Source of the DNA: Druceiella hillmani
Lineage: Eukaryota; Arthropoda; Insecta; Lepidoptera; Hepialidae
Assembly (NCBI GenBank): GCA_039881145.1
Contig: JAYKKI010000004.1
Coordinates: 47,396,001 to 47,460,000, forward strand
Direction: 5' to 3'
Length of the DNA stretch: 64,000 bases
The notes beneath the pieces are model-generated. The model ran no database searches. It saw nothing but the letters and a program-made list of their open reading frames with translations, and had not been told where the DNA came from. The position numbers were made by a program, and so were the translations under genes. This document shows positions 24,818-36,978 of the stretch, in pieces (the first letter of the stretch is position 1; every line of letters starts with the position of its first letter).

Positions 24818-24982
24818 ATGTCAGGTATTTTGGACGATATTGGAGGTTTTTTCTCCGATTTCTCCGATAGTATTAGGAGGAGGTATTTCTCCGATTATTA
24901 CCTCGGATTTCTATTTTACACTTTAATTTTGTTAGTCCGTGAGGGCAATGATTTCATAAATCGTATTGTCCGACGTCACTAA
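24818..24982 (+). CDS. Short open frame (54 aa) with a hydrophobic segment, unconfirmed
   Basis: ATG at 24818, stop TAA at 24980-24982. The product opens MSGILDDIGGFFSDFSDSI, contains the tripeptide FSD three times, then an Arg cluster, a hydrophobic stretch (YYLGFLFYTLILLV, residues 27-40) and a basic C-terminus (RIVRRH). That layout would suit a tiny membrane protein. I recognise no family and see no splice partners or promoter. In DNA this AT-rich a 54-codon frame can easily arise by chance, so it is recorded only because its composition looks less random than its neighbours. Confidence 0.15.
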   Translation: MSGILDDIGGFFSDFSDSIRRRYFSDYYLGFLFYTLILLVREGNDFINRIVRRH

Positions 24983-24989
24983 ATATCAT

Positions 24990-27900
24990 AAAGAATGTTG
25001 CTTACCTTGCTAGCTTTCCATCTACTCATTTCCATTGCGAATAGTTTTTACTACGTACCAGCTGGATGAATTTTTTTCCATACCTTTTTATTTAATTAAA
25101 CAAAAACTGGAACAATCTTGTCAAGCATATACTTAAAACAATTATTGAATCTGCCATATCGAAACTTATAAAAGCTTATCTTGAATGTTTTTTTAGAATC
25201 CTAACTCTGATAATTTTGCTTTTAAATCTGTCATTGGCCAGTGCCATAAATGAGTATCGAAGGAATTTGTAATATAGAAAAGCGTTTCTTTAATCTTTTT
25301 TGAATGATGCCAAAGAGTATCTAATAGCTAAATTAATGAATGAGTCCGAGGTTGTGGTTATATTTGAAAAGCCATTACCGGAAAGAAAAAAAAACAAGTT
25401 ACACATAGCTGTAGATCGCGAACAGATGTTTTGTTGATATGAAGGCGATATATACAATAGGGTATGCATTCTTGCGCAATTATGACGGTCGATACTACTA
25501 ACTTATAAATTAATTTATTAAAATTGATAGTAAACTTTACCTGTGTCTTTGCCCATGTATCAGAATTATAAAAATTGGGAGCGAAATATACTAAAATATA
25601 CAAGGGCGCCAAAAGAACTTGACTGAATTGTCATTAAAGTTTGTCTGTATAAAATTTTTTTCATCTGAATTCCTGATAACTTGTAATCGCATTTTATATC
25701 GATATTGGTTTTTTACGGCCTGTTAACTATAACGCATATGATATTCAAATTATAAGACTTTACTGTTTTTTTTTCATTTTGCAGTGTACTAGTTTATATT
25801 TTATTTATTTTCTACTAATTGACATCGTTTAGCAGCTCAAATTCTATTTAGGTTTCACGCGATTTCTCTGTTCAAGATCTAATTTTTTGAGCAAGAAGTG
25901 AAGCAAGATATAAACCGAAAACCGATCGAACACATGATAATAACAAACATCATGAAATAAAATGTATACATTTTGTAAACAAAATGTATACACAATGTTA
26001 CACATATTTAACACCATTTACTAGATAAAAAAAGTAAACAAATTGTTTATGTAACATTTCGTTTCAATTGTTACTTCATTTAGTTCAGTCATCGTTCGAC
26101 CTTTGCGAGACGCCTATGTGCCATTGAACAAAGGCAGGAGGAATATTTATTTCTGCATGCAAAATATAATTACATTATTTACTATTCCACTCGCACATAA
26201 GGGGCAGCCTTATTGATTACAGCTTTATACTCATAATCAGTGACGTTTTACGTGATGCCCCAAAATGAAATAAACAAATTAGATGCTGGCTTTTGTTACA
26301 AATGTTTCATTGTACCTATTTCGTGTAAACAAAATTCTCAAAGAACTGATGATGAGATATCTACGGCGTGGTCTTATGTAATGGAACAATTGACGAGCCG
26401 ACACCTGCAGCATAAGCACCCCGTCTCGACGCTGCAGTAACGTCTTTACGCTACCCCTTTAACGGGGTTGTTCACTTCAACAAGACCTAAACTTTAGATT
26501 CACTTAGTTGAAAACGTAAATCGGAATTAATGGTATGTATTAAAAAGTCATTATGACATTTTTAGTTGCACGTAGAGTTTAACTGAAGAGCATGCGTCAC
26601 CGCGACTTGATTGGACCGAACTTTGAATGATTTAAATTATTCGCTTAATAAATTAATTTATTAATTCCCAAAAATAGAGGTCTTGAATGACACATTGCGT
26701 AGGGACAGTCTCTAATTCTGTTGGGTGGAAGCGTTCGATAGGACATTATTAGCAGTCGTTCGATGGTATTCTATTCATGTTTTGAATTTTGTATGTTACG
26801 AACCCTTGAGGGGACTTTGAAACAACCAGGGCGAAAGATGGAAAAAGTAATATTTAAATTATTTTATTATATTAAGTCTAGTATAAATCATACTGCAATG
26901 GCATAGTCTTTTACTGGTTTTCTTCCAGCTGTCTTCCTTAACATAAAATAACACGGTTATTGCAACAACATTTTCTTGTTTCTCATCTCGTTTCCGAGAC
27001 ATGTTATTTCAGTGTTAATGCAAGAGTTAAATGTCGTGTATGACATGGCAAATTGGCTCCGCCAGCATCAAAAGAGCGATACAAACGCGACACGGCGATT
27101 GTCTTATTGGAATTCGAACCATGGTGTTATGAGAATTACTTGATAGAAAGAAATACATCGGTATTTCATTGTTTTTATTAAGCATTTTTTTCTTTTATTA
27201 ATGATAATGAAGCATTTAAATTACGAAAATGTTGCAAATAATAGGCATTTTTTATTGAAAAATAAATTATTTCTTAGTAATAAAATTCACACCAAAAAAC
27301 CTTACAGATTATTTTATTATTGTGTTAAATTTTCGAGAAATCAAAAAAAATCTTACTATTACAATTACCCAATGGTCAGTATATTGTACATCCCAACGTT
27401 TACCTGCACAAATCGCAGCATTTTACCGGAAGATGTCTTCGATTAAAATTACTTTATATGAAGGTGTGTTTGTGTTGAATGTGGGTAGACGTCTATTGCG
27501 TTTCTCTGCGCCCATGCCGCGCCGGTCAAATTACTCGAATAGATTTTGCATCACAATATATGCGAGTATTCAACCTATAAAGGTCAATTTTATGACGAGG
27601 TCAACTTCGAAGCAAACGTTCAACGGTCGTGAACCTCGCTTATTTTCTTGACTATGTGTCGTCCCAGTTAACCTTGAATTACAACTTGATGTCGCAAATT
27701 TTGAACGCCTTTCTGGCGGACTTTGAATATTTAGACGACATTTTGCTGGACTGTATCGACAAAGCATGATTCTTTTTTCTTTCCTGCATTTGATTTCTCC
27801 CTGTCTTACTTTACTAATAGTAAACAAGGTGTCCTCGATACTTATTACACAACTGCGAAAAAAGTATGTATTTTATGTAGGATTCATATATGTATGTATT

Positions 27901-28930
27901 TACTTCCAAAAACCTAACTACATACAATTTTGATAACGAAATATTCATGTAATCTTTATATACAGAATGTCGCAGAGTACATGACGTCACGGAAAAAGCA
28001 ATATGGCGGACATAAAATTCAATATTGTGAACCAAAACAACTCTGCTAAGTATTTCGAGTAAGATAACCAGGTATAAAGAGGGGATTTCGAAAATATATA
28101 CGTATATAAGAAAGAAAACTCAACAAACAGTTATTATTAAAAAAAACAAAGAATCCAACTTTGCAAAACAAAAATTAAAAAAAAACAATTTTTTTTGACT
28201 TTCTCATCTTTAAGTAACTGTTTGCAGGTGGGGATACAATGTCGATTAATTCGTTCAGTGGGGCATGTGATTTTAGACGGGAAAAAAACCTTTGCGATTG
28301 GCAGCGTTCTCGTTTTCTTTGACTATCTTTATACGTTTCATTGTTTACTATTTTTTATATAAAAAAATATCGGTACGGGCTCGGTATGTGAACAATGTGC
28401 CGACATCGGTCACACGAAGTAAACTAGTTATGTCGACAATGGAACGTGTCGACATCCGCTCTAAACGGGTTTAGTATCAATTTATTACTCGCGATTGAAT
28501 TCAGTCAGCAAATCATTACTTTAAGATGACACTGTTAGTAAAATTTGTTTTCAGTTTTTTTACGCAGTCGGGATTTTTGTTTTAACGTTGGAGATTTTTA
28601 TCGAACTAAGAACTTTGGAATTGGCATTTGGATATTATTAGTAGGAAAAATGCACTAAGTGCGAGCTTTTTTTTACTTGATTACCTCAAAAAAATTGAAT
28701 AAATTAAGAAGTACGTCTGTAAGTGTGAGTACTCTTATTTCGTCGCTTCTCTAAGTGATTCATTAAATCACTGGTAAAGTATTAGATTTTGAATTAAGAA
28801 GTCAGAATGATTGTTTTTCTTTTTTAGACTAATATAAAACAAACAAATCCATAAGCCTATATTCCTATGAAGATATTATAAAAGTTAAGAAAAGGAAAAA
28901 ATAGATTTTTTTACTTTAAAACTATATAAA
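24990..28930. other. Unassigned intergenic DNA
   Basis: No gene is recognised. A 16 bp perfect palindrome (aaaatgtatacatttt) sits at 25959-25974, followed by a partial repeat 'aaaatgtatac' at 25981. A moderately GC-rich zone at 27400-27780 holds overlapping frames of 81-109 codons on both strands, with no motif, signal peptide or splice pattern that would support a gene. Confidence 0.4.
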
Positions 28931-28940
28931 AAAAAAACCT

Positions 28941-29427
28941 CAAGTCCGGGTGGAATTCGCACTACGAGGGTTGTGTACAAATTTATGCATTTGCAAACAA
29001 TTAATAGTACATAATATTCCTATTAAACTATTTACAAAATTTCAATTTTTTGGAACAAAAATATATTGCCTACTATATCTTTCAGAAACTTACATTTAAA
29101 AAACAAATTATGTAATATTTTCGGGTTTTTTCATTTACTTGTGCTGTGAGACCTTGCTTCTTCCCAAATTTTACGACTCAAAGTCAACGGAAAGTACCCT
29201 ACTGGTTTTTATTTTTATTTGTGTCAAAATATGCCGTACTTTTAGGATTTTTTTGACTGCATTGATTCAAAAGCTTGATTTTTTCCAGCTAGACCGTAGA
29301 CCTAAGTATTTGGTATTAATTTCAACTTGATACCTCCACAAGTTTCTGAGAAAAAGAGAGACAGATAGACAAGGAAGTGATCTTATAAAGATTCCTTTTT
29401 TCTTTTTGCGGTACAGAACCCTAAAAA
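28941..29427. mobile_element. Short non-coding insect repeat with 'gggttNNgtac ... gtacNgaaccct' ends
   Basis: It starts with 'caagtccgggtggaattcgcactacgagggttgtgtaca', a diverged form of the common 'caagtgcgggtcggactcgcgcacgaagggttccgtac'. It ends 'ttgatacctccacaagtttctgagaaaaagagagacagatagacaag...gcggtacagaaccctaaaaa', equally characteristic. The words 'agggttgtgtac' and 'gtacagaaccct' form imperfect terminal inverted repeats. About 490 bp, non-coding. The superfamily is unknown to me. A start-only fragment lies at 20081. Confidence 0.65.
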
Positions 29428-29703
29428 TTATTATATTTCCATTTGAGTGCCGTCTATAATGTTACCTGCGTTAACTACCGGATTTATTATATTGGCAAGG
29501 TTATTAAAAACGTTATATTTTATCTAATTTTATTCAACTTTATCTACTATTTAAACATGATTTCGGTAAATAATACTGTTAGCGCTGAGATGATTTTACG
29601 CTGCCGCGCCATTTATTATTTAATGACGATATAATGTTTTACGAGAGATGGCGTGTTAAGTGAGCGGGATATGGCGCACGGCTGCAGTGACCTCGGCACC
29701 GTT

Positions 29704-29861
29704 CTAAATTAGAGTATGGTAGCGGCATATGTGCAAATACTGTCTAAATTAGAATATGATATGCGGCATATGTGCAAATACTGTCTAAATTAGAATATAA
29801 TATGCGGCATATGTGCAAATACTGTCTAAATTAGGATATAATATGCGGCATATGTGTAATA
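29704..29861. repeat. 40-41 bp tandem repeat, about 4 copies
   Basis: The unit 'ctaaattagaatatgatatgcggcatatgtgcaaatactgt' starts at 29704, 29744, 29785 and 29826. It is well conserved, with only a few substitutions, and each copy carries the near-palindromic 'gcggcatatgtgc'. Confidence 0.9.
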
Positions 29862-29869
29862 TTTGTGTA

Positions 29870-30895
29870 AAAAATTGTGAGTTGCAGTCGAGCGCGCTTC
29901 TATGAAGTTTAAATATGCAAGCCATTGTTGTATCGACTTCATAGCTGACCTTTTCTCATCTGGGGGATGTGGTAAAAAATTAAAAACTTTGGTTTTGTGT
30001 TGCGTAATCACAAAGATTTTCAATGTATATCTTTGATTCGTCTGTAGTATTAAAGTTCATTATTGTGAAGAGGATTAAAATGCATTAATATCTAAATTAA
30101 AATAGTTCTTAGTGTGTGATGACAAAAAATGAAGCTAAATACTAAATGCGTTTTTATGATATTGAGTGGATATAAAATATGTTTCTATCATATACTTGTA
30201 AGAGGCGACGATTGCTTTATTTTATATTCTATTCTCAACTAAATTCCTCCTGGGCATCTTATTTTTCCACTCTCTGTACCTCAGGAAAAACGTTGCTCCT
30301 ATAAAATTTATAATACAATCGTTAGAAAAGAGATGTTATATTCTTTATTATGTGAAAGACTTTAATTTTTTATCTAAATATTTTCTTGGCTGTACGCAGT
30401 TATTATCTGTTTGCAATATCACCATCTACAATCGAATTATATCCGAATTCTTATTTGCGATGAATTTATGAGCAAGGAAAGTATATAATGAAAATATAAT
30501 ATATATGAAAACACCACATAACGAGTGTCATCACTCTAACGAGTCCTATCCTGTTCTTACCGCAATGGATACGTATTTTGCCTTCTAACTCGCACTCTAA
30601 TGCTATTTGTGTATACCTTTTATACAAATCTGAGAAATATGATGCTAGATTGATATTTATTCATAGTATCCATAGAATTATAAAGTTTATATGACTATCA
30701 GCTAGACAGACGTAAAGGTAAATACGTACTGAATAATTACGTGCCTTAATATAGTTATAATTAAAATATCACTTGTCTTAATTATGTGACGTTGGTCAAT
30801 TGATAATACCACGGTTAATATATTTGCTGATTTTTAATTACGTATCATTTTTCAATTAAGCTTTTTCAGCTTTCTTTCTTGACAGTCGAATACAA
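29870..30895. other. Unassigned intergenic DNA
   Basis: Nothing recognisable on either strand. Confidence 0.4.
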
Positions 30896-30897
30896 TA

Positions 30898-31050
30898 AAT
30901 TACATTTTTATGAGCGACCAAATTTCAAGATGCGTTTAAGAAACAATAACTGAAACTTAAAAAGAAAAAAAAAGGTTTTTTTCATAATATGATTTAGTTA
31001 CTGTTTCTTAAGAGCTCCTTGAAATTTGATCACTTATCAAAATGTAACCT
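30898..31050. mobile_element. Imperfect hairpin / MITE-like element, about 150 bp
   Basis: The left arm (about 30900-30957, ttacatttttatgagcgaccaaatttcaag...ttaagaaacaataact) is the imperfect reverse complement of the right arm (about 30993-31048, ...agttactgtttcttaag...cttgaaatttgatcacttatcaaaatgtaa). The loop is about 35 nt and A-rich. The arms are roughly 55 bp with scattered mismatches. Non-coding. Confidence 0.75.
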
Positions 31051-31054
31051 AGTA

Positions 31055-32350
31055 TATTTGTTATTATCCTATTAAACCTAATTAAACAAGTTAAACGTAT
31101 TTTGGGTTTCACTATGTACCACCTGTATTACATTCCTGTCCACTATATCTATGGGCATAATTGTACAGGAATTTGCCCACCGTCAATAGTGATATGATGT
31201 ATATTAATGGAAAGATCTCTTTAAAAGAACGTTTTTTTATTATTACCTCCTTTCCCTTTACCTCCTTTTACGTTACTCTCCATTCTAAAATTTTGTTAAT
31301 TAATTAACTTTTAATAGTTAATGCACATAAATAATAATTATTATTAAGTGCAAATTATTTAATAATTATAATTTATTCTTTGTTATTTTATTTATTGGCA
31401 GACAAGAAAAAAAATATTGTTAATGCGTAGAACACAGTATATTATGAAAACCATATAGAATGGCAAATCGTTCTTCTAAATACATTATAAATCACTTTAT
31501 TACTACCTTACATTATAAAATCACTTCAAATCAATACTTTCAACAACAAAGCTACAGTTTATACAAATTAAAAATTTACTTTATTGTTTGCATAGACGGA
31601 TATATTGAAGATGTCCTACAGCTTTATTAAGCCGTAAAATCTGGCGACACAATAATGAGTAACATTGTTAACATTGAAGAGCATCTGATGATCTGTTTTT
31701 TTTTTAAATATAATCTTTATATTAGATGAAGGCTTTAGTGATAGCGAATGTTAAAACATGGGACTCCTATAAAAGATAGAGCCGAAACTCAATTGAGAAC
31801 CACTCAAGCTAATAAATTGCGTTTAGTTGCTACAAAGTATTAAACAATCACATCAAATCATATTATATCGCGTTTTCTTCAAATATCACCGTAATAAGAA
31901 CATCTCGGACTCATTAAGAGGCTGATGCCTCCCGTGTACAAGATACAAACACAATTAATACACTCGTAATGCGTGCGCAATTACCAGTATTACGTCTTCC
32001 GGTAATAATGTTGGCATCTCCATTTTGAGTGCAATCTATTAAAATATAACTATAATAAGTTCTGGCCCCAACTTGACGCGACTGAACACGTCCTCTCAAA
32101 AGCTAGTTAACATTATTTGCAGATATATTGAGAAAATCTATAACCTCATTTTCTTCGTATACCTGTTAATTATAAACCACAGATTTACAATACTAGAATG
32201 TGTGAACCATTTTAAAGATGTTCGGTACAGAAATTCCTCAGATTTAAATAACAGGAACATAACGAGAGCAAACTGATGTATTCTTCGATTAAATATGAAA
32301 AATTATTCAAGTTAGATCTACATCAATCTGCTGAGAGGAGGCCCTAGTTC
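31055..32350. other. Unassigned intergenic DNA
   Basis: AT-rich sequence with no gene or repeat family that I recognise. Confidence 0.4.
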
Positions 32351-32356
32351 TAATGT

Positions 32357-32510
32357 CCAAGGAAAATCCAGAGTCACCGATAAAAACATATAACAGTATC
32401 CAAGGGAAAGCCGTAGTTAGTGATCAAAACAGAGAGCAATGACCAAAGCAAAAGCCGGAGTCAGTGACAAGGACAGATAACATTGTCTAAGCAAAAGTCG
32501 GGTAAATCAG
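32357..32510. repeat. 43-44 bp degenerate tandem repeat, about 3.5 copies
   Basis: Units begin at 32357, 32400, 32443 and 32487 with 'ccaagg/ccaaag/ctaagc', followed by '...aaagccggagtcagtgacaa.aacagataacaatgt'. The copies are clearly related but diverged. Confidence 0.8.
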
Positions 32511-32519
32511 TATTAAATA

Positions 32520-33680
32520 CAATAAGAATATCAAGTTCTCACACACACACAAAACGACAACTAACGATAGAAAGCCCGGCGCGTACGTCCAACCGTATTG
32601 CAGTGATGTGGTATGATGGAGCGGAGAGGAGGGAGTAGAGAGGAAGGGGGGGTTGGGGTGGTTGATGTGAGGAGAGCGGGTATCGAATACTGTAACTCCC
32701 CTTTGTGCAACTAATAAAAATTTGCAAAAATTAAATCGGAATTAGCAAAACATGAATGTCGGATTGTCATGTAATTAGCCAAATTCAGAATTATATATCT
32801 CTTAACGAGCTAATAATTGAGAATAGTCGTAATAATGAAAAAAATTTCTTAAAGTTATATTTCCCTTGTTATACATCTTATTGCTATTGGGGGAACGGGG
32901 GGGGGGGGGGGGGTGTGTGCAGTTTTGCCCATTTGCCCTTACTAACACCATCTTATCAACCATACACTCAATTCAAATAGTAGGCGACAACAAAATGCCA
33001 CATTGAATAAATAGGTATGTGTAATAAATAAATATATTATATATAATACGTGTTTGCAATAAATAAATATATTGACCGAATGAAACAAGACTGCAAATAC
33101 AAAAGTAGAAATATAACAATACTGGCTCTATTCTCCAAGGGCAGCTGCAGTCATAGCTGGAGCTCTACATCCACGCTGCAAATAAATATTAATAAAATGC
33201 ATTCGGCATTTATTAATATTAGCAAATAATTAATAGCTAATACTTAATAAATAAACATACTTATTCAACCTTCCCCCCTTCTGAGGATCGTGAGTCACCG
33301 TGATTGGTGCCATCTTAGAGTAAATAGCTTATACCAGTTTACTTGATCTCGCGATTATCTCACGTATTTATGGGTCATTTGTAGGGTGCTTGTAATATGA
33401 TCAGGGCAACAAGTGAGTCTTTGGCCACAAGATCTTGTCCCCTCTACTCTTCCCAGTTGGTTGCCTCGCTCCTAAAACTTATTTAAGTGATAACATTAGC
33501 TATTAAAGAATTGATTGTTAGCCATAATAGTATTTTTTCTTTCGTCTTCTAGCTACAAATGAGGTCTATGTTTTCCTTAAGTGCTCTTCCCGAGATATCC
33601 AAAATGTTCACTAAACAGTCTTTGCACACACAAATAAGCTCTTAATTTTTATATTACAAAAAACGCTAAGTTTGGTTATT
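32520..33680. other. Unassigned DNA with low-complexity tracts
   Basis: A purine-rich GA/GGG tract occupies 32620-32690 and an uninterrupted run of 17 G lies at 32897-32913. The Gly-rich frame across the G run is an artefact. No gene is seen. Confidence 0.5.
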
Positions 33681-33689
33681 TATGTTTGA

Positions 33690-34010
33690 AACCTTTCTAT
33701 ATTTAAACTCGAATTTAACCGATTTATTCTTTTATCCGTAAACCGTTTTAATCTTTCGATATTTAAACTCGAATTTAACTGCTTTAATCTTTTATCCGCA
33801 AACCGTTTTAACCTTTCGAAATTTAACCTGGAATTTAACCGCTTTATTCTTTTATCCGTAAACCGTTTTATTCTTTCGATATTTAACCAATAATTTAACC
33901 GCTTTAATTTTTTATCCGTAAACCGTTTTAATATTTCGATATTTGTCCTCGAATTTAATCGCTTTATTCTTTCTTCCGATATTTATCGTTTTAATCTTTC
34001 GATATTTAAC
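33690..34010. repeat. 60 bp tandem repeat array, about 5 copies
   Basis: The word 'atccgtaaaccgtttta' recurs at a fixed 60 bp spacing (33734, 33794, 33854, 33914). The flanking 'tttcgatatttaaactcgaatttaaccgctttattctttt' repeats in step, and the array decays at both ends. The word 'tttcgatattt' appears once more at about 34236, beyond the adjacent direct repeat, which suggests that the array and the element to its right belong together. Confidence 0.9.
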
Positions 34011-34021
34011 TTATCAGTGAC

Positions 34022-34225
34022 TCTGTACAGAGAATAAAATGTCACAGTTTCGCTATCTCGTTCCTATATTTCCAGCTACAGCTTACCGCACGCGGAGGTT
34101 TTAATGCTCTTGCTCGGACAACATTCTCGCTCTTTAAAAATATTTACATTCTTGCAATGAGTTCCTTAAGGCCTTAGTCATTTCTTACCTACACTGTGAA
34201 TGATTTTTGTAACTCTCTTCATCAC
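34022..34225. repeat. Left copy of a ~200 bp direct repeat flanking the 34-37 kb coding element
   Basis: It aligns in the same orientation with 37605-37808. Shared words include 'tctgtacag', 'cgctatctNgttcc', 'cggaggttttaat', 'acattctcgctcttta', 'gcaatNagttccttaag' and 'ctcttcacc'. By eye the identity is roughly 70% with small indels. No TG...CA ends or poly-purine tract were identified, so it is not called an LTR. Confidence 0.75.
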
Positions 34226-34279
34226 CGGTTTATCTTTCGATATTTCGTTGTTTAAGTTTAAGTTCTAACACCAGTTTCG

Positions 34280-34706
34280 ACATTTTGCCGTCTACCCGTA
34301 CCGTCCCGTACCGTCTGCTAAATAATCGGAAGACGCGTAGTTTCAGCCAATCAGCAACAAGGAACGTCCAATAGAAACTCGTGAATATGAAGAAAAAAGT
34401 AACAGCACGGATCCATTAATCAGTCGTAACCCTGGAAACAGCACGTAAGTCATAGTTCATAGTTCCATAGTTTTGAACCAACTGTCGGTTGTTCCTGAGA
34501 ATTAATCGAAAAAAGGTAAGAGATATCATTGTTTCTTTAAAAGTTTGTATTGTTTAGTGCTGCGAAGTAACGTGATAGACCTAGTTTGCCTCACAATAAT
34601 CTTTTTTTGTTTTGTATTACATATAATTAATTAATTAAAGTTTCTCATTGACATCATGAATGTACTTTTTTAGCAATAATTGCTTTTTCTTTCTTAATAT
34701 GTGCAG
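34280..34706 (+). promoter_or_regulatory. Possible promoter, leader exon and intron of the adjacent element gene
   Basis: Two CCAAT words (agccaatcag at about 34347 and tccaatag at about 34368) precede a good splice donor 'aaaaaag|gtaagag' at about 34515. A matching acceptor 'ttctttcttaatatgtgcag' ends at 34706, directly before the acidic coding stretch. Together they suggest a spliced leader. This is inferred from sequence words only. Confidence 0.35.
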
Positions 34707-36978
34707 TGACGACGACGACACAGTACGTGAAATGCGCAAAGACTTAAAAATTAACATACTCGCGAAAAAATTAAAACAAAAACCAGTTATACAGAATACT
34801 ACATACCGACTCTCAAATCTAGAAAATGTGGATCTCTATAATTTACCTACTCTAATTCTACCTAGCAATGGAAATACAACTATTTTTGGTTTAATTGTAC
34901 AGACTTCACCACAAATTTTAGGAAATGTTTATTTAAATAATATTGCTGAAGAAGGAATCATTACGCTAGTGGAAGGAGAGCAATTGTCAGTAGTAATAGA
35001 AGAACAAATTATAAAAACAACAATAACAAAACAAATAAAACAAGTGCCTGTAAAAAAATTTAAAAAGCGTTGGATGAATAAATAGGAATATTTTCGGAAC
35101 AAGAAGTAATAGAAGTAAGCAATGAAAAAGAACCGGATCTAACAAACTAAATTGTAGTAATGAACTAAGTGAAGGAGAACAGAATGGAATTCAAAAGGTT
35201 GCTGTTGAAGCTGCTAAAACTATTTAAAGCGAAAAAAGATTAATCAAAGAATATTATGGAGATGTTAATTTTAAACGAAAGATAAAGTCTAAATGTTTAA
35301 AATCAAATGTCGAAAAAGAGTGGAGCAAAAATAAATACAAGAAACTAACATTAGAAGAAAAGCAATACATGGGATGTCGGCAAGATAGCAAGCAATAAAA
35401 GTTTAAAGTTTTACATGATGTTATGCGACCTACACATGAAATAAGATCTCGCTGCTCTTCTGAATTCTGCACGAAGTCCTAACTTCGTGGATGCAACACA
35501 ATAACAGAGGAAGAAAGACAAATTATTTTTTCAATTTTTTGGAATGGTCATGGATGAAGCAATATGTGGGTTCTAATGTTGAATTTGGAAGTAAAAAAAA
35601 TAAAGAAGATAGATGAATCAAAACGAAATATTAGTAAGCAATATTTTCTAAGCACTGAGCCTAAAAGTCGTGTCCAAGTACGTATAAAAACTTTTTTAAG
35701 CACTCTGGATATTACAGACAATTCTGTGCTTTATTATATTGAACATTCCGAAAAAGGTATGACAAAAAAAAACAAAAGTGATACGACCAGATAAGAAGGG
35801 CAGAACAAAAGAAAATGTAAGCTTTCTACAAAAATGTTTTGATGATTTATCTAAAATTTGATTTCACTATTGTCGGGGATTAAGTACAAAACTTTATTTA
35901 GAACCAGTTGTACAGAGGAAATCGAAACAGTATAAGTTATATTGTGAGAAATGTAACGAGCATGTAACAGCGGGAGGAGCCCGTTTCTCGGTGGCTATTT
36001 GATCAAATATTCATAGAAAAGAGTTTAAACATATTTTTCCCGAAAAAGGACTAATGCGATATCTGTTGTGTTCATTATGCAGGAAAAACCAGTGAAGGTG
36101 AATATCGTGAACACATATTAAAGAAGGATTGAGCTAGACAAAAAACCATCTAAATTAAGAGCTGTCACTAAAGAAGTGTAGGTCTTTACACCTGACTTGC
36201 AATTGGTACAGCTGTGTCCTAAACTTAAGCCACTGCAATCTATTATAAGAAAAAAGTGTCCAAAATTCACAACATACAATCTTGAAAACAAGGACGTGCA
36301 CAGTCATTGATTCGATGAGTGTACTGCAAGGTTGGTGGCTGCTGTATATACTTCCTGTACATTAGATTGTCTGAGAAAAAATCTGGCCAAGGAGCTGTTA
36401 CCTATTATTTTATACTCTGATGGCTGCACTGCACAAAATAGCAATATGGTTTTATCCAATACACTGCTGGAGTTAGCAATGAATTACAACATCCAGATCA
36501 ACCAACAAAATTCTAGAAAAGGGTCATACTCAGATGGAGGTAGATTCTTCTCATGGTGCAATGGTGTCAAATAAAAAACAGAGACATCTACCTGCCAACG
36601 CAGTATAGGTCTCTTTCAAAGGAAGCTCGTCCTAAGCAACCTTATAATGTCAATATTTTTAGCTATGACTTTTTCCACGACTGTTATAAATCTGTCATAT
36701 ACGATTCAATTTGACCAGGCGGAATTGTTAACGACCCAGTAGTTATGGATATAAGAGTATTACTTTATGAACCTGAAAGTCTAATAAAATATAAACTGAA
36801 TTATTATGACGACTACGCATTATTGCCCAAGAGACATAAGCCAAGAAGTGTTTTGTCAAAACTAAAGCTGTACCAAAGCAGACTGCCAATATCATATATA
36901 AAGTGGACTCATTTACAAGAATTGAAATATGTAATTTTTAGCGATTGCCATAGTTTTTATCACGGTTTACCGCATTAA
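34707..36978 (+). pseudogene. Broken transposon-associated protein of the insect 'SDGCxxQN ... EKGHTQMEVDSxH' family (DUF7869-like, name from memory)
   Basis: The first part (to 35085) is an intact frame beginning DDDDTVREMRKDLK. Whether it is the same protein is uncertain. From about 35220 the translation hops frames: VEKEWSKNKYKKLTLEEKQYMG, RSRCSSEFCTKS, NTITEEERQIIFSIFWNG, VEVKKIKKIDESKRNISKQYF and YKLYCEKCNEHVTAGGARF (a CxxC). Next come GEYREHILKKD (one extra base shifts the frame), FTPDLQLVQLCPKL and NLENKDVH. The conserved core is LPIILYSDGCTAQNSNMV (36400-36450), followed in another frame by ILEKGHTQMEVDSSHGAMV, and the C-terminal tail is YVIFSDCHSFYHGLPH, stop at 36976-36978. The order of blocks is that of a widespread uncharacterised insect family. 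The Asp/Glu/His-rich SDGC and GHTQMEVDSxH blocks look like a nuclease or transposase active site, but that is inference. Confidence 0.7.

Noticed and set aside
27085..27130. tRNA-like B-box word (ggttcgaattcc on the minus strand)
   Set aside because: No A box, acceptor stem or anticodon arm can be folded around it.
29704..29861. CRISPR-like array
   Set aside because: Repeats are head-to-tail without unique spacers; this is a minisatellite in a eukaryotic genome.
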